NCBI RefSeq assembly: GCF_014268455.2
Contig: NZ_CP077085.1
Coordinates: 744,001-808,000, forward strand
Direction: 5' to 3'
Source of the DNA: Pseudomonas shahriarae
Lineage (GTDB): Bacteria; Pseudomonadota; Gammaproteobacteria; Pseudomonadales; Pseudomonadaceae
DNA: 64,000 nucleotides
Under the pieces are notes generated by a model. The model did not search any database, was not told the DNA's origin, and saw only the letters and a list, made by a program, of their open reading frames with translations. A program made the translations under genes and the position numbers. Every line of letters starts with the position of its first letter. The first letter of the stretch is position 1. Below, piece by piece: positions 51,616 through 60,105 of the stretch.

Positions 51616-52380
51616 ATGTCCAACACGCTGTTTATTACTGGCGCAACTTCAGGTTTCGGCGAAGCCTGTGCCCGTCGCTTTGCCGAGGCTGGCTGGAAAC
51701 TGGTGCTCACCGGTCGGCGCGCCGAGCGCTTGAATGCCCTGGTCGAAGAGCTTTCCAAGCAGACCGAGGTGCATGGCCTGGTGGTGGACGTGCGTGATCG
51801 CAAGGGCATGGAGGAGGCAATTGCCAACCTGCCGCCATCGTTCAGCAAACTGCGTGGGCTGATCAACAATGCCGGCCTGGCCGTGGGCACCGACCCGGCG
51901 CCCAAGTGCAGCCTCGACGATTGGGAAACCATGGTCGACACCAACATCAAGGGCCTGCTGACCACTACCAGCCTGCTGCTGCCGCGCCTGATCGCCCATG
52001 GTCGTGGCGCCGGGATCATCAACCTGGGCTCCATCGCCGGTAACTACCCGTACCCGGGCAGCCACGTGTATGGCGGCTCCAAGGCGTTCGTCAAACAGTT
52101 CTCCCTGAACCTGCGCTGCGACCTGCAAGGCACCGGCGTACGCGTGACCAACATCGAGCCGGGCCTGTGCGAGAGCGAGTTCTCCCTGGTGCGCTTCGGC
52201 GGTGACCAGGCGCGTTACGACGCCACCTATGCGGGCGCCGAGCCGATCCAGCCGCAAGATATTGCCGACACCATCTTCTGGGTGATGAACACCCCGGCGC
52301 ATGTGAACATCAACCGCCTGGAGCTGATGCCGGTCAGCCAGACCTGGGCTGGGTTTGCGATTGAGCGTGGGGCTAAATAA
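51616..52380 (+). CDS. Short-chain dehydrogenase, YdfG-like
   Basis: NAD(P)-dependent oxidoreductase, probably acting on 3-hydroxy acids such as L-allo-threonine, as YdfG does. The 254-residue protein has the nucleotide motif TGATSGFGEACARRFA, NNAGLA, catalytic Ser in NLGSIAG and YxxxK as YGGSK. The phrase PYPGSHVYGGSKAFVKQFS and the end segment PAHVNINRLELMPVSQ match the YdfG group. AAGGAGAAC precedes the ATG. Substrate is inferred from the family. Confidence 0.87.
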   Translation: MSNTLFITGATSGFGEACARRFAEAGWKLVLTGRRAERLNALVEELSKQTEVHGLVVDVRDRKGMEEAIANLPPSFSKLRGLINNAGLAVGTDPAPKCSLDDWETMVDTNIKGLLTTTSLLLPRLIAHGRGAGIINLGSIAGNYPYPGSHVYGGSKAFVKQFSLNLRCDLQGTGVRVTNIEPGLCESEFSLVRFGGDQARYDATYAGAEPIQPQDIADTIFWVMNTPAHVNINRLELMPVSQTWAGFAIERGAK

Positions 52381-52576
52381 GGCTTAGCACCGCGCCGCCT
52401 GCAGCGCGGGCAAGTCGAATCGTCGCAGCGCGGCTCCCTCTTCTGAAATGCAATCAAATGGGGGAGCCGGGGTTGCCGGCGAAGGCGGCAAATCGGCCAA
52501 AAGGCGACATAAGGTACACTCCACTCCTGAAAACCCCACCGCAACCAGCGGTTTAAAGGTTTTGACAGGAGGATAT

Positions 52577-53482
52577 GTGAGTAACCGAGGTGAGCAGGCA
52601 CTGCTCAAACAATCGACCATCCTGATGTTCGCCGTGGCGATCGCCGGGATTGTCACGGGTGTGATATCAGGCGCCCAATCCATTTTATTCGATGGCTTTT
52701 TCTCGCTGATCGCGACCTTTATCAAGGTGCTGATGCTGATCACGGCCAAGCTGATCGCCAAGAAAAGCAATGACCGCTTCCAGTTCGGCTACTGGCACCT
52801 GGAACCCATGGTGCTGCTGATCGAGGGCAGTTTCCTGCTGTTGATCGCCATCTACGCGTTTCTCAACGGGGTGTTCGGCATTATCAATGGCGGGCGCGAG
52901 ATCGAGTTGGGGCTGGTGATCATCTACGCCGCGGTGTTTACCGTGGTCGAGTTCGCCTACTTCTTCTATGTGCGCCACCGCAACCGCAAGCTGCAGTCGT
53001 CGCTGATCCAGTTCGACAATATCAGTTGGCTGGTGGACGCGATGCTCTCCGTGGGCCTGCTGGTGAGCTTCCTGGCCGCGTTGTTGCTCAAGTCCCAGGG
53101 CTACGGCGAGTGGGCGGTGTATGTCGACCCCTTGATCCTGATCCTGCTGGCCCTGAGCATGCTGGCGCCGGCCTTGAAGATCCTGCGCCCGGCCTTGCGC
53201 GACGTGCTGGGGATTGCCCCGGACCAGTTGGACGACAAGGTGCGGGAAGTGATGGATGCGGCTCAGGCCCGGCATGGTTTCGAGGATTACGTGTCCTACG
53301 TGCAGAAACACGGGCGGGCGCGGTTTATCGAGATCCATGTGGTGTTGCCGGCCGATTACCCGGTGGATAAGGTTGCGACGCTCGACGGGCTACGTGAAGA
53401 GATATCCACAGGGCTGGGCGCGCCGGACAAGGCGCGGTGGCTGACGATCAGTTTTACTGGGGATCGCAAGTGGATTGCGTGA
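52577..53482 (+). CDS. Cation diffusion facilitator-like transporter with altered metal site
   Basis: A 301-residue membrane protein with six predicted helices and the CDF fold: SILFDGFFSLIATF in helix 2, FGYWHLEPMVLLIEG after helix 2, and a C-terminal cytoplasmic domain with ARFIEIHVVLPADYPVDKV. The usual site A residues are mostly missing: helix 2 has F and A where HxxxD is normal, and helix 5 has SWLVD instead of HxxxD. Metal specificity is therefore unclear. The GTG start at 52577 has ACAGGAGG upstream, an excellent ribosome site. Confidence 0.8.
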   Translation: MSNRGEQALLKQSTILMFAVAIAGIVTGVISGAQSILFDGFFSLIATFIKVLMLITAKLIAKKSNDRFQFGYWHLEPMVLLIEGSFLLLIAIYAFLNGVFGIINGGREIELGLVIIYAAVFTVVEFAYFFYVRHRNRKLQSSLIQFDNISWLVDAMLSVGLLVSFLAALLLKSQGYGEWAVYVDPLILILLALSMLAPALKILRPALRDVLGIAPDQLDDKVREVMDAAQARHGFEDYVSYVQKHGRARFIEIHVVLPADYPVDKVATLDGLREEISTGLGAPDKARWLTISFTGDRKWIA

Positions 53483-53510
53483 TCGGCCGTTAGACCGAGG
53501 TGAGGCTCTG

Positions 53511-53586
53511 GCAGGCAAGCCAGCTCCCACATTCGACTGCGTTCCAACGATGGAAACCGTTCAAGTGTGGGAGCTGGCTTGCCTGC
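53511..53586. repeat. REP pair (CTGGCTTGCC type) between the CDF and AGE genes
   Basis: Two perfect 21-base inverted arms (GCAGGCAAGCCAGCTCCCAC plus one base and its complement) with a 34-bp centre, between convergent genes. This intact copy shows what the IS-interrupted REP at 54857/56022 looked like. Confidence 0.92.
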
Positions 53587-53602
53587 GATGGGGCCGGGAA
53601 AA

Positions 53603-54724
53603 TCAGCCGAGAAACTCGCTCAACCCCTGATAGCAGGTAGCCAAATGGTAAGGCGTAGTCGACGGCATATCCCGCCGGCTCACCTCACCCTTGGCATCCA
53701 GGCACTCATTCCAGCCCCTGGCATGCAGGAAATGCTGCTGCAACGCCAGCAACTGGCGCTCCAGCACCGCCGCGCTGCCCGGGCGCAAGGTCAGTGCCCG
53801 CAGGTACTCGGCCTGGGCCCAGATGCGCTGGGTGGCGTCACGCACGCTGCCGTCCAGCGCCAACATGCCGCTGACGGCGCCAGTGAGGTTATCCACACCG
53901 GTTTGCTCGGCATAGGCAAATGCCCGGCTCAACGAGGCATGCAGCGCAGTGCCGCGCAGCAGGGGCGAGGACTCCAGCAGGAAGAACCATTCAAACTGAT
54001 GCCCCGGCTCGAACCAGTTATCCACAGCGCCCAGGGGTTTTTCCATCATCACGCCATGCTGGCGCTCGATAAAGCGCTGCTGCATGGCCGTCGCCAGTGC
54101 CAGCAGGGCCTGTTGCACCGCCGCGTCTTCACGCACCGCGAGGGTGGCGAGGAAGCCTTCAGCCAGGTGCATCAGCGGGTTCTGTAGCGGGCCGGACTTG
54201 AGGGACGACCAGTTACGCTCCAGGACCGCCTCATACAGGCCGTCGCCCGTGGCAAAGCGCTCGGCGACTACTTCCAGGGCGGCATTGAGCACCGACTCCA
54301 CCAACGGCTCGCGGACCTTGGCCCAGTAATGGGCGCAGGCGAAGATGATAAACGCGTGGGTGTAGAGGTCTTTGCGCTGGTCCAGCGGATTGCCGTGGGG
54401 GTCGATGCTGTAGAACCAGCCGCCGTGCTCGGCGTCATGGAAGTGCCGTTGCAGCGAGCGAAACAACGCCGCAGCGCGCTCTTGCGCAAACGCTTTGCCT
54501 GGCTCGCCGATCAGGCTGGCAAACACATACAACTGCCGGGCACAGGCCATGGCGCGGTAGCGTTGCGGGGGCAAGGGGCGATGGTCGGCGTCCAGCGCCT
54601 CATAGGGCAACGCCAGCTCGGCATTCCAGCCCGGACCCTGCCAGAGCGGCACGATCAGGTCGTTGAAGTGCGTGAGCACGGCGTTCAATTGAGGCTTGTG
54701 GGCGGAGCTTGGAGCGATGGGCAT
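53603..54724 (-). CDS. AGE-family sugar epimerase/isomerase
   Basis: Protein of the N-acylglucosamine 2-epimerase superfamily, with (alpha/alpha)6 barrel members that isomerise mannose, cellobiose or N-acylglucosamine. The 373-residue protein has family segments RQLYVFASL, DLYTHAFIIFACAHYW, NPLMHLAEGFLA (His), GHQFEWFFLL (catalytic His) and WAQAEYLRAL. Substrate cannot be told; mannose/fructose isomerase activity is common in Pseudomonas members. It is a single gene convergent with the CDF gene. Confidence 0.85.
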   Translation of the reverse strand: MPIAPSSAHKPQLNAVLTHFNDLIVPLWQGPGWNAELALPYEALDADHRPLPPQRYRAMACARQLYVFASLIGEPGKAFAQERAAALFRSLQRHFHDAEHGGWFYSIDPHGNPLDQRKDLYTHAFIIFACAHYWAKVREPLVESVLNAALEVVAERFATGDGLYEAVLERNWSSLKSGPLQNPLMHLAEGFLATLAVREDAAVQQALLALATAMQQRFIERQHGVMMEKPLGAVDNWFEPGHQFEWFFLLESSPLLRGTALHASLSRAFAYAEQTGVDNLTGAVSGMLALDGSVRDATQRIWAQAEYLRALTLRPGSAAVLERQLLALQQHFLHARGWNECLDAKGEVSRRDMPSTTPYHLATCYQGLSEFLG

Positions 54725-54800
54725 CGGCTGGCGTCGTCACGGCAGGGGTGTTTGCCGCGCATGGTAGCAGGCTTGAGAACAGTGGTGTCTGTGCGAGCGT

Positions 54801-54857
54801 TATCGCGGGCAAGCCCGCTCCCCATTTTTGAGTTGTGAACCCCTTCAAATGTGGGAG
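54801..54857. repeat. Left part of a REP pair split by the IS110 element
   Basis: ATCGCGGGCAAGCCCGCTCC begins the first arm; the second arm starts GTGGGAG and is interrupted at 54857. The rest, CTGGCTTGCCTGCGATGG, resumes at 56024. Confidence 0.85.
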
Positions 54858-54860
54858 ATT

Positions 54861-55823
54861 CTATGGTTTTGGGGAAGCCCCCCAAACCGCTTTTGACTGG
54901 TATTCGCTCAGGTTTTTCATGAGCGAAAAGGCGATGCGCGCCAGCTTGCGGCCAATGATGACCAGGGCTTGAGTCGTTTTCAGGCCCCTGGCCAGATAAC
55001 CCTCGTATAAAGGTTTCCAGGCTTCTGACCTGATACCTGCTGACGCCGCGTTATGCAGCAATCTGCGTATCTCTGAATCTCCCTTCTTGCTCAATGAGCG
55101 GCGTCCGCTCATTTGCCCAGAATCGGATACTCTCAAGTCCATTCCCAAGAACGCGATGTAAGCGTCAGCACTTTCAAATTCTCCTCGCTGAAACGCCATT
55201 ACCAGGGCAACTGCTGTCAGAAACCCAATGCCCTCGACGGCTTGGCAGCGCTTGACCTGATGCAAAAGCCCCGCCTCAGTAACAGCATCTAATATCCTTT
55301 TCTCAATGAGCCCCTCATGCCTATCAAGACACGCTGAAATGCTCTTGGACGAGGCCTTGAGTGATGGCTCGCCCGCCCAGCTCTGATTCAGTGCAACACG
55401 CATTTTCACCAGCGCTGCGCGTCGACGCAGCAAGCTTTGAAGCTTGGTATAAATCTTCGGCGGCGGATTCCAGGCGCGTAAATCAGCCTGTTCATTCTTC
55501 AAGTAGCGAGCCAGCAACTGCGCATCACTGAAGTCTGTTTTAGCGCGACCACCTGTGCCTTTGCGGTAATGGCTAAGGCGATATCCATCAATCACGTAAA
55601 CGATATGGCCCATCGAATGAGCCAAGTTGACGGTATCCACGTGATAGATATTGGTGGCTTCAATTGCGATGGCGCTGCCCGCAGGCAAAGACTTCAGCCA
55701 TGCCTTCAGCTCGCTTTTCTTGTTCGATACGATCTTTGTTTCAGCAGTTTCACTTTGATAAACAACTACTTCGGCTTTAGCGACATCCACTCCAATGATT
55801 GATTGCGAGACAGTCATTGCCAT
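54861..55823 (-). CDS. IS110-family DEDD transposase/recombinase
   Basis: A 320-residue, apparently intact recombinase with an N-terminal RuvC-like DEDD domain: Asp13 (GVDVAKA), Glu55 (IEATNIY), Asp97 and Asp100 (KTDFSDAQLLARYL), and a C-terminal Tnp20 domain with the probable catalytic Ser261 (LLHNAASAG). By family knowledge it works with a bridge RNA encoded in the element. ATG at 55823 has CCGGAG upstream; a second ATG lies two codons on. All catalytic residues are present, so it may still be active. Confidence 0.95.
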   Translation of the reverse strand: MAMTVSQSIIGVDVAKAEVVVYQSETAETKIVSNKKSELKAWLKSLPAGSAIAIEATNIYHVDTVNLAHSMGHIVYVIDGYRLSHYRKGTGGRAKTDFSDAQLLARYLKNEQADLRAWNPPPKIYTKLQSLLRRRAALVKMRVALNQSWAGEPSLKASSKSISACLDRHEGLIEKRILDAVTEAGLLHQVKRCQAVEGIGFLTAVALVMAFQRGEFESADAYIAFLGMDLRVSDSGQMSGRRSLSKKGDSEIRRLLHNAASAGIRSEAWKPLYEGYLARGLKTTQALVIIGRKLARIAFSLMKNLSEYQSKAVWGASPKP

Positions 55824-56021
55824 GAGAAAAGCTCCGGGTTAGGGTTTACGGGCTTGTCGGGGCTTCACCGTTGCGCTGGCTTGCTTCTATCGTCGGTCAT
55901 GGCCGATGCATTCCTTATCGGCGCTTTGGTGAAGGGGTGGGACGAAGTCTCCCACGGTCTGTACTGGCTAGAGTCAGATGCTGGCTTTTAGTCCCACCAC
56001 CCCTACAAGTCTAACCATACA
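55824..56021 (-). ncRNA. Candidate bridge RNA region of the IS110 element
   Basis: The 198-bp segment upstream of the transposase has no coding capacity. Read on the transposase strand it contains GTGGGAG (followed by a TCCCAC partner forming a hairpin), a 6-bp hairpin GCCGAT/ATCGGC, a CTTCACC/GGTGAAG stem, and GCAAGCCAGC. GTGGGAG is complementary to the right half of the target and GCAAGCCAGC is identical to the left half, each including core bases. This is what guide loops would look like. RNA ends are not determined. Confidence 0.5.
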
Positions 56022-56064
56022 AGCTGGCTTGCCTGCGATGGATCCCTTACAGGCACCGCAAGGC

Positions 56065-56637
56065 TCAGCCCGCCAGCAACCAGACCCCGGTCGCCGCCGA
56101 AGCCGCGCCCGCCAGCCGCACCAGCGGCGCCGCCGCAGCCGGCAAGAAGCGCACCAGCGCATACCCGGCCGCGTGCAGCACCGCCGTCGCCCCGACAAAC
56201 CCGGCTGCATACGCCCAAGGGCTGGTCATGTCCGGCAGCTCCAGGCCATGGGCCACGCCATGGAACAGGGCAAACACCGCTGTTGCGGCCACGGCCAGCG
56301 CCACCGGCGGGCGAATCGCCAAGGCCACCGCCAGGCCCAGGGCCAGTACCGACGCGGCAATCCCGCTTTCCAGGGCCGGCAAGGCCAACCCTTCAAACCC
56401 CAGCACGCCGCCGAGCAGCATGGTGCCGACAAACGTACACGGTAGCGCCCAACGCGCCGCCCCTTGTTGCTGCGCTGCCCATAGGCCGACGGCCAGCATC
56501 GCCAGCAAATGGTCCAGCCCGCCGAGGGGATGGCTGATGCCGGCCACCAGGCCATTGTCGCCGTGGCCCGGATGGGCAAAGGCCAGGGCTGGGACCAGTA
56601 GCAGGGTGGCGGCGGCAAACAGTTTGTTGAGGCTCAT
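56065..56637 (-). CDS. ureJ: HupE/UreJ-family nickel permease
   Basis: Small membrane protein likely importing nickel for urease maturation. The 190-residue protein has a cleavable signal-like start (MSLNKLFAAATLLLVPALAFAHPGHGD) and six hydrophobic segments, with the metal motif HPLGGLDHLLAM (HX5DH) in the first helix and ALFHGVAHG in a later helix. It is the last gene in the ureE-F-G-J run, 21 bp after ureG. AAGGAG precedes the ATG. Confidence 0.9.
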   Translation of the reverse strand: MSLNKLFAAATLLLVPALAFAHPGHGDNGLVAGISHPLGGLDHLLAMLAVGLWAAQQQGAARWALPCTFVGTMLLGGVLGFEGLALPALESGIAASVLALGLAVALAIRPPVALAVAATAVFALFHGVAHGLELPDMTSPWAYAAGFVGATAVLHAAGYALVRFLPAAAAPLVRLAGAASAATGVWLLAG

Positions 56638-56658
56638 AAACAGCTCCTTGGTAAGGGA

Positions 56659-57273
56659 TCAGGCTGCGGTCAGCAGGCCCTGGCGTTCGATAAAGGCGAC
56701 GATTTCTTCCAGGCCGACGCCGGTTTTCTGGTTGCTGAACACAAACGGCTTGCCGCCGCGCATGCGCTGGGTGTCGCTGTTCATCAGTTCCAGCGAGGCG
56801 CCGACCAGCGGCGCCAGGTCGATCTTGTTGATCACCAACAGGTCCGACTTGCAGATCCCCGGCCCGCCCTTGCGTGGCAGCTTGTCGCCGGCCGACACAT
56901 CGATCACATAGATGGTCAGGTCCGACAGCTCGGGGCTGAAGGTGGCCGACAGGTTGTCGCCGCCCGACTCCACCAGGATCAGGTCCAGGCCTGGGAAGCG
57001 CCGGTTCAGTTGATCCACGGCTTCGAGGTTGATCGACGCGTCTTCGCGAATCGCCGTGTGCGGGCAGCCGCCGGTTTCTACGCCGATGATGCGCTCGGGT
57101 GCCAGGGCCTGGTTGCGCACCAGGAAGTCGGCGTCTTCGCGGGTATAGATGTCGTTGGTGACCACCGCCAGGTTGTAGCGATCACGCAGGGCCAGGCACA
57201 GCGCCAGGGTCAGGGCGGTCTTGCCGGAGCCAACGGGGCCGCCGATACCGACGCGCAGAGGTTGTGTGTTCAT
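56659..57273 (-). CDS. ureG: Urease accessory GTPase UreG
   Basis: SIMIBI GTPase that drives nickel insertion into urease. The 204-residue protein has the P-loop [34 protein letters not shown] (metal-binding Cys-Pro-His), [16 protein letters not shown] and NKIDLAP. AGGAG lies 6 bp before the ATG. It follows ureF by 9 bp. Confidence 0.97.
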   Translation of the reverse strand: MNTQPLRVGIGGPVGSGKTALTLALCLALRDRYNLAVVTNDIYTREDADFLVRNQALAPERIIGVETGGCPHTAIREDASINLEAVDQLNRRFPGLDLILVESGGDNLSATFSPELSDLTIYVIDVSAGDKLPRKGGPGICKSDLLVINKIDLAPLVGASLELMNSDTQRMRGGKPFVFSNQKTGVGLEEIVAFIERQGLLTAA

Positions 57274-57282
57274 GGGTTTCTC

Positions 57283-57957
57283 CTAGGAACGGAACAGGCG
57301 GCTGTACTGGCGCTCGTGGGCCATGCATGCCAGGGACAGGCCGAACGCGGCGCTGCCAACGTGATGGGGATCGCACTGGCGGGCGTCCTGCTGGGCTTGT
57401 TGCAGCAACGGCAGCAGCTCGCTGGTCAGGCGTTGGGCGGCCTGCTGGCCCAGGGGCAGGGTCTTCATCAGCACCGCCAACTGGTTTTCCAGCCAGCTCC
57501 ACAGCCAGGCGGCCAGGGCATCCTCGGGGCTGATCGCCCAGGCGCGCGCGGCAAGTGCCCAGCCCAGGGCCAGGTGGGGTTCGGGGGTGGCGTCGAGAAA
57601 GCGGCGCGCTGCGTCATCCAGTTCCGGCAGACCGTTGAGCAGTTGTTGCAGGGAGTAGCCCATTTGCCGGCTCTCCTGGAACAGCTCGCGGGTTTCGCGG
57701 CTGGCACGATGCTCTTCGCAGAGCTGGCGCAGGCGCGCCCAGTCCTGGTCGGCGGCGGCCTGGCACTGGGCAAGCAACAGCGGCGCTTCGAAGCGTGCGA
57801 GGTTGAGTAGCAGTTGGTCGCTGATCCAGCGTCGGGCGCTGTCGGCATCGCTGACACGGGCATTGTCCACGGCCATTTCCAGGCCCTGGGAATAGCTGTA
57901 GCCGCCAATCGGCAATTGCGGACTGGCCAGACGCAACAGCGCCCAGGCCGGGTTCAC
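57283..57957 (-). CDS. ureF: Urease accessory protein UreF
   Basis: Helical activator in the UreD-F-G complex for urease assembly. The 224-residue protein starts MNPAWALLRLASPQLPIGGYSYSQGLE, a UreF signature, with RETRELFQESRQMGYSL and a C-terminal SAAFGLSLACMAHERQYSRLFRS. It overlaps ureE by 4 bp. Confidence 0.95.
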   Translation of the reverse strand: MNPAWALLRLASPQLPIGGYSYSQGLEMAVDNARVSDADSARRWISDQLLLNLARFEAPLLLAQCQAAADQDWARLRQLCEEHRASRETRELFQESRQMGYSLQQLLNGLPELDDAARRFLDATPEPHLALGWALAARAWAISPEDALAAWLWSWLENQLAVLMKTLPLGQQAAQRLTSELLPLLQQAQQDARQCDPHHVGSAAFGLSLACMAHERQYSRLFRS

Positions 57958-58454
57958 AGGCGCACGCCGAACTGATGCAGTTTGGGCGGGTAGTTGAAGT
58001 CTTCGTCACCGTGGCGTGAGTGATGATGACCGCCACCGTAGGCGCCGTGCTCGGGCTGGAACGGTGCTTCGAGGGTTTCGGCATGGGCCCCCAATTGCTC
58101 GAGCATGGCCTTGAGCACGTAGTCATCAAGCAGGCGCAGCCAGCCGTCACCCACTTGCAGGGCCACATGGCGGTTGCCCAAGTGATAGGCCGCGCGGGTC
58201 AGCTCGAAGGCGCTGCTGCAGGTTACGTGCAGCAGTTGTTCAGGGCGCGCGCAGACACGTACGACACGTCCGTCTTCAGCCTGTAGGAATTCCCCATCGT
58301 GCAGCGGCGGCTGACCGCGCTCCAGAAACAGGCCGACGTCTTCTCCCTCGGCACTGAAACAGCGCAGGCGGCTTTTGCTGCGGGCTTCGAAGTTCAGCAG
58401 CAACTCTGCGGCCCAGGTGGGTTGGGGGGCGATTCGGCGGTGGATCACCAGCAT
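57954..58454 (-). CDS. ureE: Urease nickel chaperone UreE
   Basis: Nickel-binding chaperone. The 166-residue protein has the two UreE domains (RRLRCFSAEGEDVGLFLERG-like start, then YHLGNRHVALQVGDGWLRLLDDYVL with the conserved GNRH His) and a His-rich segment (YGGGHHHSRHGDED) near the C-terminus. It heads the ureEFG-ureJ operon. The structural urease genes are not in the window. Confidence 0.95.
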   Translation of the reverse strand: MLVIHRRIAPQPTWAAELLLNFEARSKSRLRCFSAEGEDVGLFLERGQPPLHDGEFLQAEDGRVVRVCARPEQLLHVTCSSAFELTRAAYHLGNRHVALQVGDGWLRLLDDYVLKAMLEQLGAHAETLEAPFQPEHGAYGGGHHHSRHGDEDFNYPPKLHQFGVRL

Positions 58455-58796
58455 CAGGAAGCTTCCAGCTATGAGCGATAAACAGGCTAGAGCAAGGGGC
58501 TTGCCAACCCTGCTGGACGTAGGAAAACGCCGTAGGTCTGGGGCGTTGCGCCACTAAACGGGGCGAGGGGGTGGTGAGGGAGTGATTCATTGTGGTGCGT
58601 CATGGGCTGCGCAAGCACCCGAATTGGGCGGTTTTGGCGGGCCCCGCCAGCTGTTTTGCAGGGCGTTTCCTTCAGCTACTTGTCCCAGGGTTGATTTGGG
58701 ATTGCTCCTACGCGCATAGGGGATTCCTCGCTCATATTTCTACGCGTCGTTTCACTAGGATTTCGCCCCCGTGTTTAATCCATTGCGACGTTCCTC
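58455..58796. other. Gap between ureE and the NlpC/P60 gene
   Basis: 342 bp between divergent genes. No convincing gene, terminator or REP is visible; it presumably holds the promoters of ureE and of the hydrolase gene, but no good -35/-10 pair could be settled. Confidence 0.5.
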
Positions 58797-59315
58797 ATGT
58801 TTAAGTCATTTTTATGTGTAGTCATGGTCGGTCTGTTTGGCATCACCTCATCGGCTTCGGCCAACTTCAATAAGCGCACCACTTCCCTGGCCCCTTTCAG
58901 TTCATCGTTGCAGGCCGTGCCGCAACCCACCATCGAGAGTGTGGTCGACCGCGCCCATGAGTTGCTGGGCACCGCGTACAAGTGGGGCGGCAGCTCCCAG
59001 GAGCAGGGGTTCGATTGCAGCGGGTTGCTGGTCTATCTGTTCAAGACCGAGGCCAATATTGTCATCCCGCGCACCACGGCGGCGATGCACCGGTCAACGG
59101 CGGCGACGATCAAGCGTGATGCGCTGCAGCCCGGCGATGCGGTGTTTTTCAAGGCCAATGGCAGCAGCCAGGTCGGCCATGTCGGCCTTTATGTGGGTGA
59201 GGGCAAGTTCATTCATTCGCCGCGCAAGGGCAAGAGCATCCGCATCGACTCCCTGGCCAACAACTACTGGAAGAAGAACTACACCACCGCCAAGCGTTTT
59301 CACACGGTGCGTTGA
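58797..59315 (+). CDS. Secreted NlpC/P60-family peptidoglycan endopeptidase
   Basis: Cell-wall peptidase. The 172-residue precursor has a signal peptide (MFKSFLCVVMVGLFGITSSASA) and a single NlpC/P60 domain: GTAYKWGGSSQEQGFDCSGLL with the catalytic Cys near residue 80, GHVGLYVGEGKFIHSPRKGK with the catalytic His, and a later polar residue in the KSIRID strand. It has no lipobox or LysM, so it is probably periplasmic and soluble. It resembles Spr/MepS catalytic domains. Confidence 0.9.
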   Translation: MFKSFLCVVMVGLFGITSSASANFNKRTTSLAPFSSSLQAVPQPTIESVVDRAHELLGTAYKWGGSSQEQGFDCSGLLVYLFKTEANIVIPRTTAAMHRSTAATIKRDALQPGDAVFFKANGSSQVGHVGLYVGEGKFIHSPRKGKSIRIDSLANNYWKKNYTTAKRFHTVR

Positions 59316-59320
59316 CCGCG

Positions 59321-59953
59321 CTACTCGGTGCTGCCCAGGCCTTGCCAGTGCTTGAGGCCGATAAAGATAAAGCGCAGTTGCTGGGTGATCTTGGCCTGGG
59401 GCGTGAGATGCGGAGGCAGGGCGGCGGCGGGCGGGTCGATGATGTCGGGCAGGGTGGCGAACACGCTCTTGACGATCAGGTCGGCCATCACATGCAAACC
59501 GTCGGCATCCAGGTGCTGGAGCTTGGGCATCAGCGTCAGGTCGGCTGCCAGGTCCGAGGTGATGTCCTCGCGCAGCGCGCCGATGGCTTGGCGCACGGCC
59601 AGGCAACCGCCGTATTGCTCGCGGGCCAGGAACAGGAATTGCGAACGGTTGGCCGCCACCACATCGAGAAAGATCCGCACCGAGGCATCAATGATGCCGC
59701 CCATGACGAATTCGTTGTGGCGTACCAGGCGGATGGTGGCGCGGAAGGTCTGGCCGACCTCACTGACGAGCACCAGGCCCAGTTGGTCCATATCGGCAAA
59801 GTGACGGTAAAAACCGGTGGGCACGATGCCGGCGCTCTTTGCCACTTCACGCAGGCTCAGGCTACCAAACCCACGGCCACCCTCCATCAGATGGCGGGCT
59901 GCGTCCATCAAGGCAAGGCGGGTCTGTTGCTTCTGTTCGGCGCGGGGGAGCAT
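59321..59953 (-). CDS. TetR-family regulator, FabR/DesT-like
   Basis: Probable repressor controlling unsaturated fatty acid synthesis. The 210-residue protein (MLPRAEQKQQTRLALMDAAR) has a TetR helix-turn-helix with SLSLREVAKSAGIVPTGFYRHFADMDQLGLVLV, which is very similar to the FabR and DesT DNA-binding region. P. aeruginosa desT lies beside the ureEFG genes, as here, but no desaturase genes follow in this window. The ATG at 59953 gives the family start; the frame is open further upstream. Confidence 0.83.
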   Translation of the reverse strand: MLPRAEQKQQTRLALMDAARHLMEGGRGFGSLSLREVAKSAGIVPTGFYRHFADMDQLGLVLVSEVGQTFRATIRLVRHNEFVMGGIIDASVRIFLDVVAANRSQFLFLAREQYGGCLAVRQAIGALREDITSDLAADLTLMPKLQHLDADGLHVMADLIVKSVFATLPDIIDPPAAALPPHLTPQAKITQQLRFIFIGLKHWQGLGSTE

Positions 59954-60059
59954 TGGCAGCTGGGCTTTGTAGACAAGGACAGCGACGCACTCTAGCAAAA
60001 CAACTTTACCGGCGTCGAACTTGAAACAGGGCAAAAGGGGGGCAGGTCCCACAAAGTCA

Positions 60060-60089
60060 AAGCCCGATCACTGGGGATCGGGCTTTTTT
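60060..60089. terminator. Hairpin with T run between the TetR and repeat-protein genes
   Basis: A 10-bp perfect stem AAGCCCGATC/GATCGGGCTT with a 6-base loop. T6 follows on the plus strand; on the minus strand it lies just beyond the stop of the repeat protein gene and is followed by TTTGACTTTG. Most likely it ends that gene, possibly working in both directions. Confidence 0.7.
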
Positions 60090-60105
60090 CAGGGCCGGCA
60101 CGGGC

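Larger units (their letters stand above)
54856..56023 (-). mobile_element. IS110-family insertion sequence in a REP
   Basis: The element is about 1.17 kb and carries one transposase gene on the minus strand. The flanks join as GTGGGAG|CTGGCTTGCC, an intact REP arm, and the dinucleotide AG (CT on the transposase strand) is found at both ends (54856-54857 and 56022-56023), consistent with a CT core. No long terminal inverted repeats are seen, as is typical of IS110. The longer non-coding segment (about 200 bp) lies upstream of the transposase, as in the IS110 subgroup rather than IS1111. ISPpu9 and ISPpu10 of P. putida are known REP-targeting members of this family. Confidence 0.88.

Noticed and set aside
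55803..55991. Frame antisense to the IS110 upstream segment
   Set aside because: It overlaps the transposase start and the candidate bridge RNA, with no ribosome site or homology.
58592..58804. 70-codon frame between ureE and the NlpC/P60 gene
   Set aside because: No ribosome site, no family resemblance and mixed composition; probably chance.
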